22,651 bases of DNA from JAHRAH01 sp051009015 (GTDB lineage: Bacteria; Pseudomonadota; Gammaproteobacteria; Tethybacterales; Persebacteraceae). A program made the position numbers and the translations under genes. Under the pieces are notes generated by a model, which saw nothing but the letters and a program-made list of their open reading frames with translations, made no database searches and was not told where the DNA came from. Location of the stretch: NCBI GenBank assembly GCA_051009015.1, contig JBPCWZ010000026.1, positions 1-22,651 on the forward strand, read 5' to 3'. This document shows positions 7,872 through 15,153 of this stretch, one piece after another. Position 1 is the stretch's first letter, and each line of letters begins with the position of its first letter.

Positions 7872-8945
7872 ATGCCAAATGTCCGCAACATTACAAGCAC
7901 AAAAGCCGCCGAGCCGGATGCCCGGGCGCAGGCGGTTTTGTCTTCGCTGGTGCGCGAATATATTGAATGCGGGGAGCCGGTCGGCTCGCGCACTTTGGCG
8001 CGCATAAGCCGGATGAACCTGAGCGCCGCGACAATGCGCAATGTCATGTCCGATCTGGAAGTCGGCGGCTTTTTGGTCAGCCCGCATGCTTCCGCCGGGC
8101 GCGTGCCTTCGGCGCGCGGCATTCGCTTTTTTGTCGACCGCCTGCTGACGGCATCCGCCCCGCCCGCCGGTGCCGCCAGAAAGATGCAAGGCGGAGTCGG
8201 CGGCGATACAATGCGCGATGTTTTGTTTTCCGCCGCCCGCACGGTGTCGGAACTTACCCGCTTTGCCGGTTTTGTCGTCGCGCCGCCGCGCGCGCCGGCT
8301 GTCAAATCCTTGCGCTTTGTCCGCCTTTCGCCCGGGCGGGCTTTGGCGGTTATCGTCACGCCGGACGGCGAGATTTTCAACCGCATACTGCAGTGCGACC
8401 GCGCCCTTTCGGAGCGCGAAATGCACATAGCCGCCGGTTTTTACAACCGCCAAATGTCGGGTTTGACATTCGGCGAAGCGGAAACTTTTTTGCGCCGCAA
8501 GGTTATCTCTTTGCGCGGCGAGATAGCCGATCTTTTGCGGCGGATGCTGGAGACGGCATCGGATGACGAAAACGGCGGCGATGTGCGCGTTGCCGGAGAA
8601 CTCAACTTATTGGAACAAAATGATTTGTCGGCGGATCTGGACCGCCTGCGCAAACTGCACCGCCTGTTGCGGCGCAAAACCGACATTTTGCATCTGATAG
8701 ACAAAAGCCGCCGCGCCGGTAATGTGCGCGTTTTTATCGGCAACGAATGCGGGCACGAGGCGCTTGCCGAGTGCAGTGTCGTGCTTGCCAAAGTCGGCGG
8801 CGATGAAAAGAAGGCGGCGGTCGGCTTTGTCGGCGTCATCGGTCCCAAAAGAATGCGCTACCAGCAGGTCATCGCTACCGTCAATCTTGCTTCCGCCGCA
8901 GTCGCCGAAGAATGGCGGCGGATGCGCGCCGAGATCGGCGGATAG
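7872..8945 (+). CDS. hrcA: Heat-shock repressor HrcA (357 aa)
   Basis: HrcA represses chaperone operons by binding the CIRCE inverted repeat as a dimer, and GroEL modulates its activity (family knowledge). The N-terminal winged helix-turn-helix is clear: AVLSSLVREYIECGEPVGSR, then the segment ending LSAATMRNVMSDLE, then VGGFLVSPHASAGRVPSARG followed by YRFFVD-like IRFFVD. A GAF-like middle and C-terminal region follows, including VRVFIGNE and a GVIGPKRMRYQQVIATV ending, which is the usual HrcA C-terminus. ATG 7872 is chosen because the domain starts at about residue 18 and a TATAAT sits 6 nt upstream. The open frame before it is low-complexity. No grpE or dnaK follows and no CIRCE site is in the window, so its targets must lie elsewhere. 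Confidence 0.95.
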   Translation: MPNVRNITSTKAAEPDARAQAVLSSLVREYIECGEPVGSRTLARISRMNLSAATMRNVMSDLEVGGFLVSPHASAGRVPSARGIRFFVDRLLTASAPPAGAARKMQGGVGGDTMRDVLFSAARTVSELTRFAGFVVAPPRAPAVKSLRFVRLSPGRALAVIVTPDGEIFNRILQCDRALSEREMHIAAGFYNRQMSGLTFGEAETFLRRKVISLRGEIADLLRRMLETASDDENGGDVRVAGELNLLEQNDLSADLDRLRKLHRLLRRKTDILHLIDKSRRAGNVRVFIGNECGHEALAECSVVLAKVGGDEKKAAVGFVGVIGPKRMRYQQVIATVNLASAAVAEEWRRMRAEIGG

Positions 8946-8968
8946 GCGGCAAAAGGTCAATTGTTTGT

Positions 8969-8974
8969 TATAAT
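8969..8974 (+). promoter_or_regulatory. Putative erpA -10 box (TATAAT)
   Basis: TATAAT is followed by six bases and an ATG at 8981. That ATG is out of frame with erpA and opens a 20-codon ORF (8981-9043). erpA itself would start at 8989 or 9007, giving an mRNA leader of only about 8 or 26 nt. Confidence 0.5.
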
Positions 8975-8988
8975 CGCCGAATGCGCCG

Positions 8989-9387
8989 ATGGCGCGACAT
9001 GCAACAATGGAAAACACCGCCCCCGTTATCAACGCCGAACTGAGCGCCGCGCCCGCCGCGTCCGATGTTGTCTTCACCGACAACGCCGCCCGCAAGGTCA
9101 AGGCGCTGATAGAAGAGGAACAAAACCCGGCGCTGATGTTGCGGGTTTTTATTTCCGGCGGCGGCTGCTCGGGCTTTCAATACGGCTTTACTTTTGACGA
9201 AGACCGCGCCGACGACGACACGGCGCTGGAAAAAATGGGCGTTACCGTGCTTGTTGATGCCATGAGTTTGCAGTATCTGCTCGGCGCGGAGATAGATTAC
9301 CGCGAAGGTTTGGAGGGGTCGCAGTTTGTCATCCGCAACCCCAATGTAACTTCCACTTGCGGCTGCGGGTCGTCCTTTTCGGTATAG
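8989..9387 (+). CDS. erpA: A-type iron-sulfur carrier ErpA (132 aa)
   Basis: ErpA carries nascent Fe-S clusters from the assembly scaffold to apoproteins; in E. coli it is needed for isoprenoid synthesis enzymes and respiratory complexes. All three ligand cysteines are visible: Cys in SGGGCSGFQYGF, and the CGCG pair near the C-terminus. The segment YREGLEGSQFVIRNPNVTSTCGCGSSF matches ErpA better than IscA. The N-terminal 20-25 residues (MENTAPVINAELSAAPAA...) are an Ala-rich extension. The start is uncertain: ATG 8989 gives 132 aa and ATG 9007 gives 126 aa, and neither has a Shine-Dalgarno. The gene lies 43 bp after hrcA with its own -10 box. Confidence 0.93.
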   Translation: MARHATMENTAPVINAELSAAPAASDVVFTDNAARKVKALIEEEQNPALMLRVFISGGGCSGFQYGFTFDEDRADDDTALEKMGVTVLVDAMSLQYLLGAEIDYREGLEGSQFVIRNPNVTSTCGCGSSFSV

Positions 9388-9440
9388 CCGCCGCCGCGCT
9401 TTTTTATTCCAACAACCACAAACAAAAAGGAAACACAACA

Positions 9441-10511
9441 ATGAAACGCACTACTTTTTCGCGCCGCGCTTTTTTGGCGGCGATGGGCGCCGGGGCTGCC
9501 GCCGCCGGCTTTTCGTTTCCGGCGCGCGCCGACGAGGAAGCGAAACTGAACTTCTACAACTGGGACACCTATATCGGCGAGACGACCCTTGCCGACTTCA
9601 AAGCCGCCTCCGGCATTGATGTCAAGATGGACTTGTTTGGCGACAACTCCGAGTTGTTTGCCAAAATGCGCGAGGGCAACCCGGGTTATGATGTCATTGT
9701 GCCGACCGACGAATATGTCGACCGCATGCATCAGGCGGGTTTGCTGCAGCCGCTGGATCATTCCGCCATTCCCAACTTCGCGCGCAATGTGGACGAGAAC
9801 TTTCAGGATGCCGCCTTTGACCCGGGGCGCAAATTCTCCATGCCCTATATGTGGGGGACGATGGGTATCGCCTACCGCATATCCAAAGTGGAGCGCCCGA
9901 CTTCGTGGAGCGCCGTCTGGGGCGCGGAATCGGCAAAATACGCCGGGCGCATCGCATGGATAAGCGAATCTTCGTCAATGCTGGGGATGGCGCTCAAATC
10001 GTTGGGCTATTCCTTCAACTCCACAAGCGCCGCCGAGATTAAGCAAGCGGCGGATATGCTCATCCGCCACAAGGGCAATGTCAAAACCATCGCCGAAGAC
10101 AACGGGCAGGATTTGCTGGCATCGGGCGAAGTTGATATCGCGGTTGAATGGAGCGGCGATATCGCGCAACTGCGCAGCGAAGACCCCGATGTGGATTATG
10201 TCATTCCGGGCGAAGGGTCGTATTACTGGCAGGATTGCTTGTGCATTCCGGCAGGCGCGCCGCATCCGAAAAATGCCCATGCCTTTATGAACTTCCTGCT
10301 GGATGCCGAAGTCGGCAAGGATTTGGCGGAATACATAGAATACGCCACGCCGAATGCCGCCGCCCGCAAACTGACAAACGAAGCATACCGGACAAACAGC
10401 ATTACCTTCCCCCCGGCGGACATTTTGCCGAAGTTGGAACCTTCGCTGTATCTGGGCGAAGCGCGCTCCAAACTCATAGAAGACGAATGGACGCGCATCC
10501 TCGCCGCCTGA
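9441..10511 (+). CDS. potD: Spermidine/putrescine-type ABC transporter substrate-binding protein (356 aa)
   Basis: Periplasmic binding protein of a PotABCD/PotFGHI-type polyamine importer. The N-terminus is a twin-arginine signal (SRRAFLAAMGAGAAAA... ending ARA at about residue 30), so export should be by Tat. The mature protein starts LNFYNWDTYIGETTLADF, the typical PotD/PotF opening. It continues with YDVIVPTDEYVDRM, PYMWGTMGIAYR, EWSGDIAQLR and YYWQDCLCIPAGAPHP, all in the family order. Polyamine specificity is inferred from similarity only. ATG 9441 follows AAAGGA (a fair ribosome binding site). It is the first gene of potD-potB-potC-potA; a strong hairpin follows its stop codon. Confidence 0.92.
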   Translation: MKRTTFSRRAFLAAMGAGAAAAGFSFPARADEEAKLNFYNWDTYIGETTLADFKAASGIDVKMDLFGDNSELFAKMREGNPGYDVIVPTDEYVDRMHQAGLLQPLDHSAIPNFARNVDENFQDAAFDPGRKFSMPYMWGTMGIAYRISKVERPTSWSAVWGAESAKYAGRIAWISESSSMLGMALKSLGYSFNSTSAAEIKQAADMLIRHKGNVKTIAEDNGQDLLASGEVDIAVEWSGDIAQLRSEDPDVDYVIPGEGSYYWQDCLCIPAGAPHPKNAHAFMNFLLDAEVGKDLAEYIEYATPNAAARKLTNEAYRTNSITFPPADILPKLEPSLYLGEARSKLIEDEWTRILAA

Positions 10512-10542
10512 CAAACGGCGGGGAATAACAACAACAAAAAAC

Positions 10543-10580
10543 CGCCGCGCATTTTTCCGCATAAGGCAAAATGCGCGGCG
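10543..10580 (+). terminator. Intra-operon hairpin between potD and potB
   Basis: A perfect 13-bp stem (10543-10555 with 10568-10580, core GCGCATTTT/AAAATGCGC) with a 12-nt loop is followed by CGGTTGTTTTG. It can act as an intrinsic terminator or attenuator, or as a 3'-end stabiliser of the potD message. Because potB starts 22 bp later on the same strand, partial read-through would give more binding protein than membrane components. Confidence 0.65.
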
Positions 10581-10602
10581 CGGTTGTTTTGTCAAACAAG
10601 CG

Positions 10603-11517
10603 ATGATGCAAGCGGAGCATTGGCGCAAACGCCCGCGGGTTTTTGCCGCTTTGGCGGTGCCGCAGGTGTTGTGGCTGCTGGTGTTTTTTATTATTCCGCT
10701 CGGCTTTATCTTTGCGCTGAGTTTTTCGGAAAAAACCGGCGTCATCGGGCACGACCTGACATGGACAAGCGAAAACTACCTGCGCGCATTGGAGCCGGTT
10801 TATTTTGGCATACTCCTGAAATCCCTCGCCATCGCCGCCGGGGCGACTTTGTTGTGTTTGCTTATCGGCTATCCGGTTGCGCTTGCCATCGCCTTTGCGC
10901 CGCGCCGGTTGAAGATACCCCTGCTTCTTGCCATAACCCTGCCGTTTTGGATAAACATTATCGTGCGCACCTATTCGCTCATCTCGGTCTTTCGCACGCG
11001 CGGTTATCTTAATGCGGTATTGGAATGGTTTTGGGACGGCGGCAATGCGATACTCGGCTTTGTCGGCTTGCCGTCCGGGGGGGCGTTTGAACCTTTGCAA
11101 CTTTTGCATACCAATGTTGCGGTAATGCTCGGCGTTGTTTATGTTTTTTTGCCTTTTATGATATTGCCTTTGTATGCGGCGATGGAGCGTTTTGACAAAT
11201 CCTATCTGGAAGCGAGTTTGGATTTGGGCGCCGGGCATTGGCGCACTTTGTTTTCGGTTTTGCTGCCGCTGACGGCGCCGGGTGTTGCATCGGGGATTAT
11301 CATTGTTTTCGTCCCGGCGCTGGGCGTGTTTTTCATCGCCGACATGCTCGGCGGCGCCGACAGTCAATTGATAGGCAATGTCATAGAGCGGCAGTTTTTG
11401 GGCGCGAACAATCTGCCTTTTGGCGCGGCGCTTTCGTTTATATTAATGTATATGACTTTTTTGGGCATTGCACTTCGCGCAGCAATGCGCAGGCGCGGCG
11501 GCGAAGACGGGCAATAG
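10603..11517 (+). CDS. potB: Polyamine-type ABC transporter permease PotB/PotH (304 aa)
   Basis: Inner-membrane permease of the BPD-transporter type. The first helix is VLWLLVFFIIPLGFIFALSF, and five further hydrophobic stretches are visible. The cytoplasmic EAA loop that docks with the ATPase is seen at YLEASLDLGAGHWRTLFSVLLPLTAPG. Two Met codons (10603, 10606) can start it; I take the first. It lies after the hairpin downstream of potD, and six bases separate it from potC. With PotC it forms the heterodimeric channel for substrate delivered by PotD. Confidence 0.93.
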   Translation: MMQAEHWRKRPRVFAALAVPQVLWLLVFFIIPLGFIFALSFSEKTGVIGHDLTWTSENYLRALEPVYFGILLKSLAIAAGATLLCLLIGYPVALAIAFAPRRLKIPLLLAITLPFWINIIVRTYSLISVFRTRGYLNAVLEWFWDGGNAILGFVGLPSGGAFEPLQLLHTNVAVMLGVVYVFLPFMILPLYAAMERFDKSYLEASLDLGAGHWRTLFSVLLPLTAPGVASGIIIVFVPALGVFFIADMLGGADSQLIGNVIERQFLGANNLPFGAALSFILMYMTFLGIALRAAMRRRGGEDGQ

Positions 11518-11523
11518 CGGGCG

Positions 11524-12360
11524 ATGTCAACAAGCGCGACAAAAGCCAAAGCGCAGCCGGCGCTTTTGGATTATGCCGGCAGGTTGTGGATGCGCGTTTT
11601 TCTGGCGCTGTTTTTTGTCGTCTTGTATGCGCCGATAGCGGCGATGGTCGCTTTCAGTTTCAACGACTCGCGGCGCAATATCGTCTGGCGCGGCTTTACG
11701 ACAAAATATTACGCCAAAGCGGCGGAGAACGAATCGCTCATCACGGCGGCGGCAAACTCCCTTACCATCGCCGTCGCCAACATGATACTGGGGACGCTCC
11801 TTGGCGTTATCGCCGCGGTGTTGATGTGGCGTTTTCGCTTTCCCTTTCGCGCCGCCTACGAGGGGGCATTGGCAATGCCGATTGTCATCCCCGAAATATG
11901 CATGGGCGTGGCGATGCTGGTGTTTTTTAATTTGTGGTGGCCGCGCGATTTGCCCTGGCCGCTCAATCTTGGCAACATTATCATCGCCCATGCGACTTTT
12001 ACTTTTCCCTTTGTCGCTTTGATAGTGCGCGCGCGGCTGGCGACTATTAACAGGGAGATGGAAATGGCGGCGATGGATCTGGGCGCCGGGGAATGGCAGG
12101 CAATGCGCGATATTCTCCTGCCGCAAATAAAGCCGGCGGTTATCGCCGGTGCGCTGATAGCATTCACTCTTTCGCTGGACGATTTTGTCATTACCTATTT
12201 CACGGCGGGACCGGGCAGCATTACTTTGCCGGTCAAAATCAATTCAATGGTGCGTTTTTCGGTAACGCCGGAGGTCAATGCGGCTTCCACCGTCCTCATC
12301 GTCATCACCGCCGTTATGGTCGTGCTGGCGATGCGCGCGCACCAAAAGGCGGAAAGATGA
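11524..12360 (+). CDS. potC: Polyamine-type ABC transporter permease PotC/PotI (278 aa)
   Basis: Second permease of the importer. The N-terminal helix (VFLALFFVVLYAPIAAMVAFSF, residues ~17-40) is followed by FNDS, a common PotC/PotI feature. The EAA motif is MAAMDLGAGEWQAMRDILLPQIKPAV. The segment LDDFVITYFTAGPGSITLPVKIN is characteristic of this family near the C-terminus. Its stop codon overlaps the potA start codon (ATGA at 12357-12360), indicating translational coupling. Confidence 0.94.
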   Translation: MSTSATKAKAQPALLDYAGRLWMRVFLALFFVVLYAPIAAMVAFSFNDSRRNIVWRGFTTKYYAKAAENESLITAAANSLTIAVANMILGTLLGVIAAVLMWRFRFPFRAAYEGALAMPIVIPEICMGVAMLVFFNLWWPRDLPWPLNLGNIIIAHATFTFPFVALIVRARLATINREMEMAAMDLGAGEWQAMRDILLPQIKPAVIAGALIAFTLSLDDFVITYFTAGPGSITLPVKINSMVRFSVTPEVNAASTVLIVITAVMVVLAMRAHQKAER

Positions 12361-13514
12361 CTTCGCCTTTGATAGTTGTCAACCGGCTGAGCAAGCATTT
12401 TGGCGCGGCGGCTGCCGTTGATGATGTATCCTTGCAAGTTTATGACGGCGAGTTTTTGGCGCTTTTGGGTCCTTCGGGCTGCGGCAAGACCACGCTGTTG
12501 AGAATGCTCGGCGGTTTTGAACAGCCGGGCGAAGGGGAGATATCCATTGACGGCATTGATATGCGCGGCTTGCCGCCCAACAAGCGTCCGGTCAATATGG
12601 TTTTTCAATCCTACGCCATCTTCCCGCATCTGAGCGCGCGCGACAATATCGCCTACGGCTTGCGGGTTGTCGGCACGCCCAAAGCCGAAACCGCGCGGCG
12701 GGTGGATGAAGCCCTTGCGCTTGTGCGAATGGAATCCTTCGCCGACAAGCGCCCCGACAACTTGTCCGGCGGGCAAAGGCAAAGGATAGCCCTCGCCCGG
12801 GCGCTTGTCAAAAAGCCGAAGGTGCTGCTGCTTGACGAGCCGCTTTCGGCATTGGATGCCAAGTTGCGCGATTTGATGCGCGCCGAATTGGTTAACCTGC
12901 AAAAGACCGTCGGCATTACTTTCATCATCGTAACGCACGACCAGGACGAAGCGCTTTCGGTCGCCGGTCGCATTGCGGTGATGAAAGACGGCGGCATTAT
13001 CCAAACCGCCGCGCCGCGCACTTTGTATGAATCGCCGGCAAACAAATTTGTCGCCGATTTTATCGGGCGAATGAATATCATCCCCGCCCGCCAACAACAA
13101 CCGGCAACAGGGCAAACGCCGCCGATGTATGACATAGAAGGAGTCGGCATTTTCCCCATCGGCGGCAATGCGGCAAAGAATGCAACAGTCGCCGCCATCC
13201 GCCCGGAAAAACTAACACTGCATCCGGCGAATGCCAATGCGGCGGATGCGAATGATGCGAATGCGAATGATAATGCGGGCGGCGAAGATAATACGGGCGA
13301 CAAGAATAACGCAGGCGGCGAATGCCAGGTGAAAGCGACGGTCGGGGCGATATCCTACCGCGGCGGCGAAACGCTAATAACCCTGCAAACCAAACAAGGC
13401 GCAACCTTAACAGCATCCAGCACAAACAAAACCCGCACCCAAACCCCGCCGGAAGCGGGGCAACCCCTGCTAATCCGCTGGTCGCCCAACGACATGATAG
13501 CCCTCGCCGATTAA
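12357..13514 (+). CDS. potA: Polyamine-type ABC transporter ATP-binding protein PotA/PotG (385 aa)
   Basis: Cytoplasmic ATPase driving the importer. The Walker A is GPSGCGKTT (38-46), the Q-loop is VFQSYAIFPHL, the ABC signature is LSGGQRQR (from 136), the Walker B is LLLDEP (157-162), and the switch His194 is in VTHDQDEAL. The C-terminal TOBE-like regulatory domain begins around 240 and includes AAIRPEKLTLHP. It carries an unusual insertion of about 32 residues rich in Asn, Ala, Asp and Gly (about 291-322) before the next strand (CQVKATVGAISYRGG). The start overlaps the potC stop. The downstream neighbour is the convergent defence-like cassette, only 41 bp away. Confidence 0.95.
   Translation: MTSPLIVVNRLSKHFGAAAAVDDVSLQVYDGEFLALLGPSGCGKTTLLRMLGGFEQPGEGEISIDGIDMRGLPPNKRPVNMVFQSYAIFPHLSARDNIAYGLRVVGTPKAETARRVDEALALVRMESFADKRPDNLSGGQRQRIALARALVKKPKVLLLDEPLSALDAKLRDLMRAELVNLQKTVGITFIIVTHDQDEALSVAGRIAVMKDGGIIQTAAPRTLYESPANKFVADFIGRMNIIPARQQQPATGQTPPMYDIEGVGIFPIGGNAAKNATVAAIRPEKLTLHPANANAADANDANANDNAGGEDNTGDKNNAGGECQVKATVGAISYRGGETLITLQTKQGATLTASSTNKTRTQTPPEAGQPLLIRWSPNDMIALAD
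13227..13322 (+). repeat. In-frame low-complexity tract within potA
   Basis: A run of GCGAATGATGCGAATG-like and GATAATGCGGGC-like triplet blocks encodes an Asn/Ala/Asp/Gly-rich insertion. The composition is very close to the acidic extension at the Lon N-terminus. Confidence 0.7.
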
Positions 13515-13555
13515 CAAAAATAAACAACCCGCCCGCAAGCGGCGGCGCGGCACAA

Positions 13556-14335
13556 TTAAACGCCGTCTTGTGATAACGATAGGTTAAATAGTTCCTCCAA
13601 CTGCTCATCCAGTTGTTCTTTGCTCAATATGTTGAGCATAATACGCCCGCCGCGCCGATGCACTCGGCGCATAAACAACCGGAATTTATCCCTGTTGTAT
13701 TTTTTGGGATTGGGCGAATCCTCTTTTTTGGCTTGGGAGTTATCCCAATTCTTTTCCATAACCCGCACCAGCCCGCCCAAAACCTCGGCACTCATGCCCA
13801 AGGAGCGTTCAAGTATGTTTTTGCGCACTTCTTGGTCCCACAGGATAAACCTTAACGCCTGCGCCAAGTCGTATCCTTTGCAACGGGAAGCGGCATGCCC
13901 TATCCACCACAGGCGGGATATGGCATTATCGCGCGTAAAGCCGCGATTGCCCCGCCCAAAGAAATGTCGGTGTATGTGTCTTTCCGCCTTGTCGTCATCC
14001 GCCCCTTTGGGGATTTTCCATCTTGTAGCGGCATATTCGGGCGCGCCGAAGTGCGTAGCATAAATCCAAATGCGCTCGTCCGCCGCCTGTTGCGGCGACA
14101 AATTGCCAAACGCCTGATAAACGCTAATCGCGTTGGCTTTGTCGTCCTTTTCGCCGCGATTGCCGTTCAGCGTATCAAAGCACGACCAGTCAAATGTCCT
14201 TTTCATCTCCTCGCATGCGCCGGCTTCGGCACCGACAAGCGTCAATGACTCGCCGCGATACCACGGCAGGTTTGCCCGTATATTTTTGCGCAGTGCCTCA
14301 ACATTGCGCTGTTTTAAGAAACGGATTTGTGGCAT
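13556..14335 (-). CDS. Unknown protein of methyltransferase/GHKL cassette (259 aa)
   Basis: Last gene of the four-gene minus-strand cassette. ATG 14335 follows the previous stop by 2 nt and has a strong GGAGG (complement of 14343-14347) in the end of the upstream gene. The protein is soluble, without signal peptide or membrane segments. It opens with MPQIRFLKQRNVEALRKNI (helical, basic). Its centre has AADERIWIYATHFGAPEYAATRW, then an Arg/His-rich stretch (RHIHRHFFGRGNRGF) and RLWWIGHAASRCKGYDLAQAL. A long helical segment with ILERSLGMSAEVLGGLV follows, and the C-terminus is basic then acidic. The architecture reminds me of the uncharacterised DUF6339 family, but this is a weak recollection that I cannot verify. 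No nuclease or helicase motif is evident. Confidence 0.8.
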   Translation of the reverse strand: MPQIRFLKQRNVEALRKNIRANLPWYRGESLTLVGAEAGACEEMKRTFDWSCFDTLNGNRGEKDDKANAISVYQAFGNLSPQQAADERIWIYATHFGAPEYAATRWKIPKGADDDKAERHIHRHFFGRGNRGFTRDNAISRLWWIGHAASRCKGYDLAQALRFILWDQEVRKNILERSLGMSAEVLGGLVRVMEKNWDNSQAKKEDSPNPKKYNRDKFRLFMRRVHRRGGRIMLNILSKEQLDEQLEELFNLSLSQDGV

Positions 14336-14337
14336 TG

Positions 14338-15153
14338 CTAATCCTCCAATTTTGGCAGTATCAAACCGAACGGCTTTTTCAGCAACTCTTGTGCGAGCGC
14401 AAAAGAGTCGGATGATTCGTCAATCTTTTTGCCCATGGCGGCAACTTTATATTCCACGGCGCGATACCATTTGGAATTTTCATTTTCGCCGCCCGCCGCC
14501 ATAAGCCGCAACACTTCGGCAATCGCCGAGAAATAAACAAACATCGCGTAACGCTTTAATTCCTTTGACTGTCGCATAACGGTGAACCGTTGTTTATCGC
14601 CCTCGGACATCCTTATTTGGATTTTCTCGCCGCTCGTATCAATAACCATATCCCCGTGCGACAGCGAAGGGTCGGCGACAATCTCAACGACCGAGTGCAA
14701 CGGTGCACGAAAACTGGTATCCCACCAGTAATATTGGGGCGGGGCGGCGGCGAGTACATCGCCCGCTTGCAGTTTGAATTTTGTCGCGCCAAACTCCTCA
14801 TTGAAGTTTGGGCTGGAAAACTCCTCCGCAATTGCGGTGCAGGCAACAAAGGCGTTAACCTCTACTTGCTTGTAGAGTTCCCTTTCGTCAAACCTGCACT
14901 GCATGAAGTTATCGCATGTGCGGAAAACACGACGCATATAAGTGGCGGGGCAAAGAATCTCCACCACATAAGTAGCCTTGCCCTTTTGCACCAGAGAAAG
15001 AATTTCCTCCTCGTTAAGTTGGAAAGTGGCGTCCAGCACCGGAATCTCGTCCTGCAACGAGAAAACCAAAGTCGGCTGAAACTCCCGCTTCGGGTAGTCA
15101 TCGGCGCGCGAAAGCACCGGATGCGGGAATGTCTTATTAGGCAGAATTTTCAT
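14338..15153 (-). CDS. Unknown protein of methyltransferase/GHKL cassette (271 aa)
   Basis: Third gene of the cassette. I place the start at ATG 15153 (MKILPNKTFPHPVLS...), 17 nt inside the end of the ATPase gene. The frame extends 14 codons further, but only over the ATPase coding sequence. The protein appears to be a two-part soluble protein. Residues 1-190 look beta-rich (TLVFSLQDEIPVLDATFQL, ATYVVEILCPATYMRRVF, AGDVLAAAPPQYYWWD). From about 195 the C-terminal part is helical (KELKRYAMFVYFSAIAEVLRLMAAGG...), ending LLKKPFGLILPKLED. I recognise no family and see no clear catalytic motif; an isolated EYK near residue 235 is not enough to call a PD-(D/E)xK nuclease. The tight overlap with the ATPase gene suggests stoichiometric production and perhaps a physical complex. 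Confidence 0.82.
   Translation of the reverse strand: MKILPNKTFPHPVLSRADDYPKREFQPTLVFSLQDEIPVLDATFQLNEEEILSLVQKGKATYVVEILCPATYMRRVFRTCDNFMQCRFDERELYKQVEVNAFVACTAIAEEFSSPNFNEEFGATKFKLQAGDVLAAAPPQYYWWDTSFRAPLHSVVEIVADPSLSHGDMVIDTSGEKIQIRMSEGDKQRFTVMRQSKELKRYAMFVYFSAIAEVLRLMAAGGENENSKWYRAVEYKVAAMGKKIDESSDSFALAQELLKKPFGLILPKLED

Noticed and set aside
7597..7878. N-terminal extension of the 139-aa lipoprotein
   Set aside because: The extension overlaps the hrcA start and would place the lipobox far from the N-terminus.
7436..8428. 330-codon minus-strand open frame opposite hrcA
   Set aside because: It overlaps both the hrcA coding region and the small lipoprotein gene in another frame; no motif or signal supports it.
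13656..13672. CIRCE operator half-site resemblance (GCACTC)
   Set aside because: Only a single half-site, inside a coding region, without the inverted partner at the required 9-bp spacing.
14338..15153. PD-(D/E)xK nuclease in the 271-aa protein
   Set aside because: An EYK tripeptide near residue 235 is present, but no well-placed upstream Asp in a beta-strand context is visible by eye, so I do not call a nuclease.
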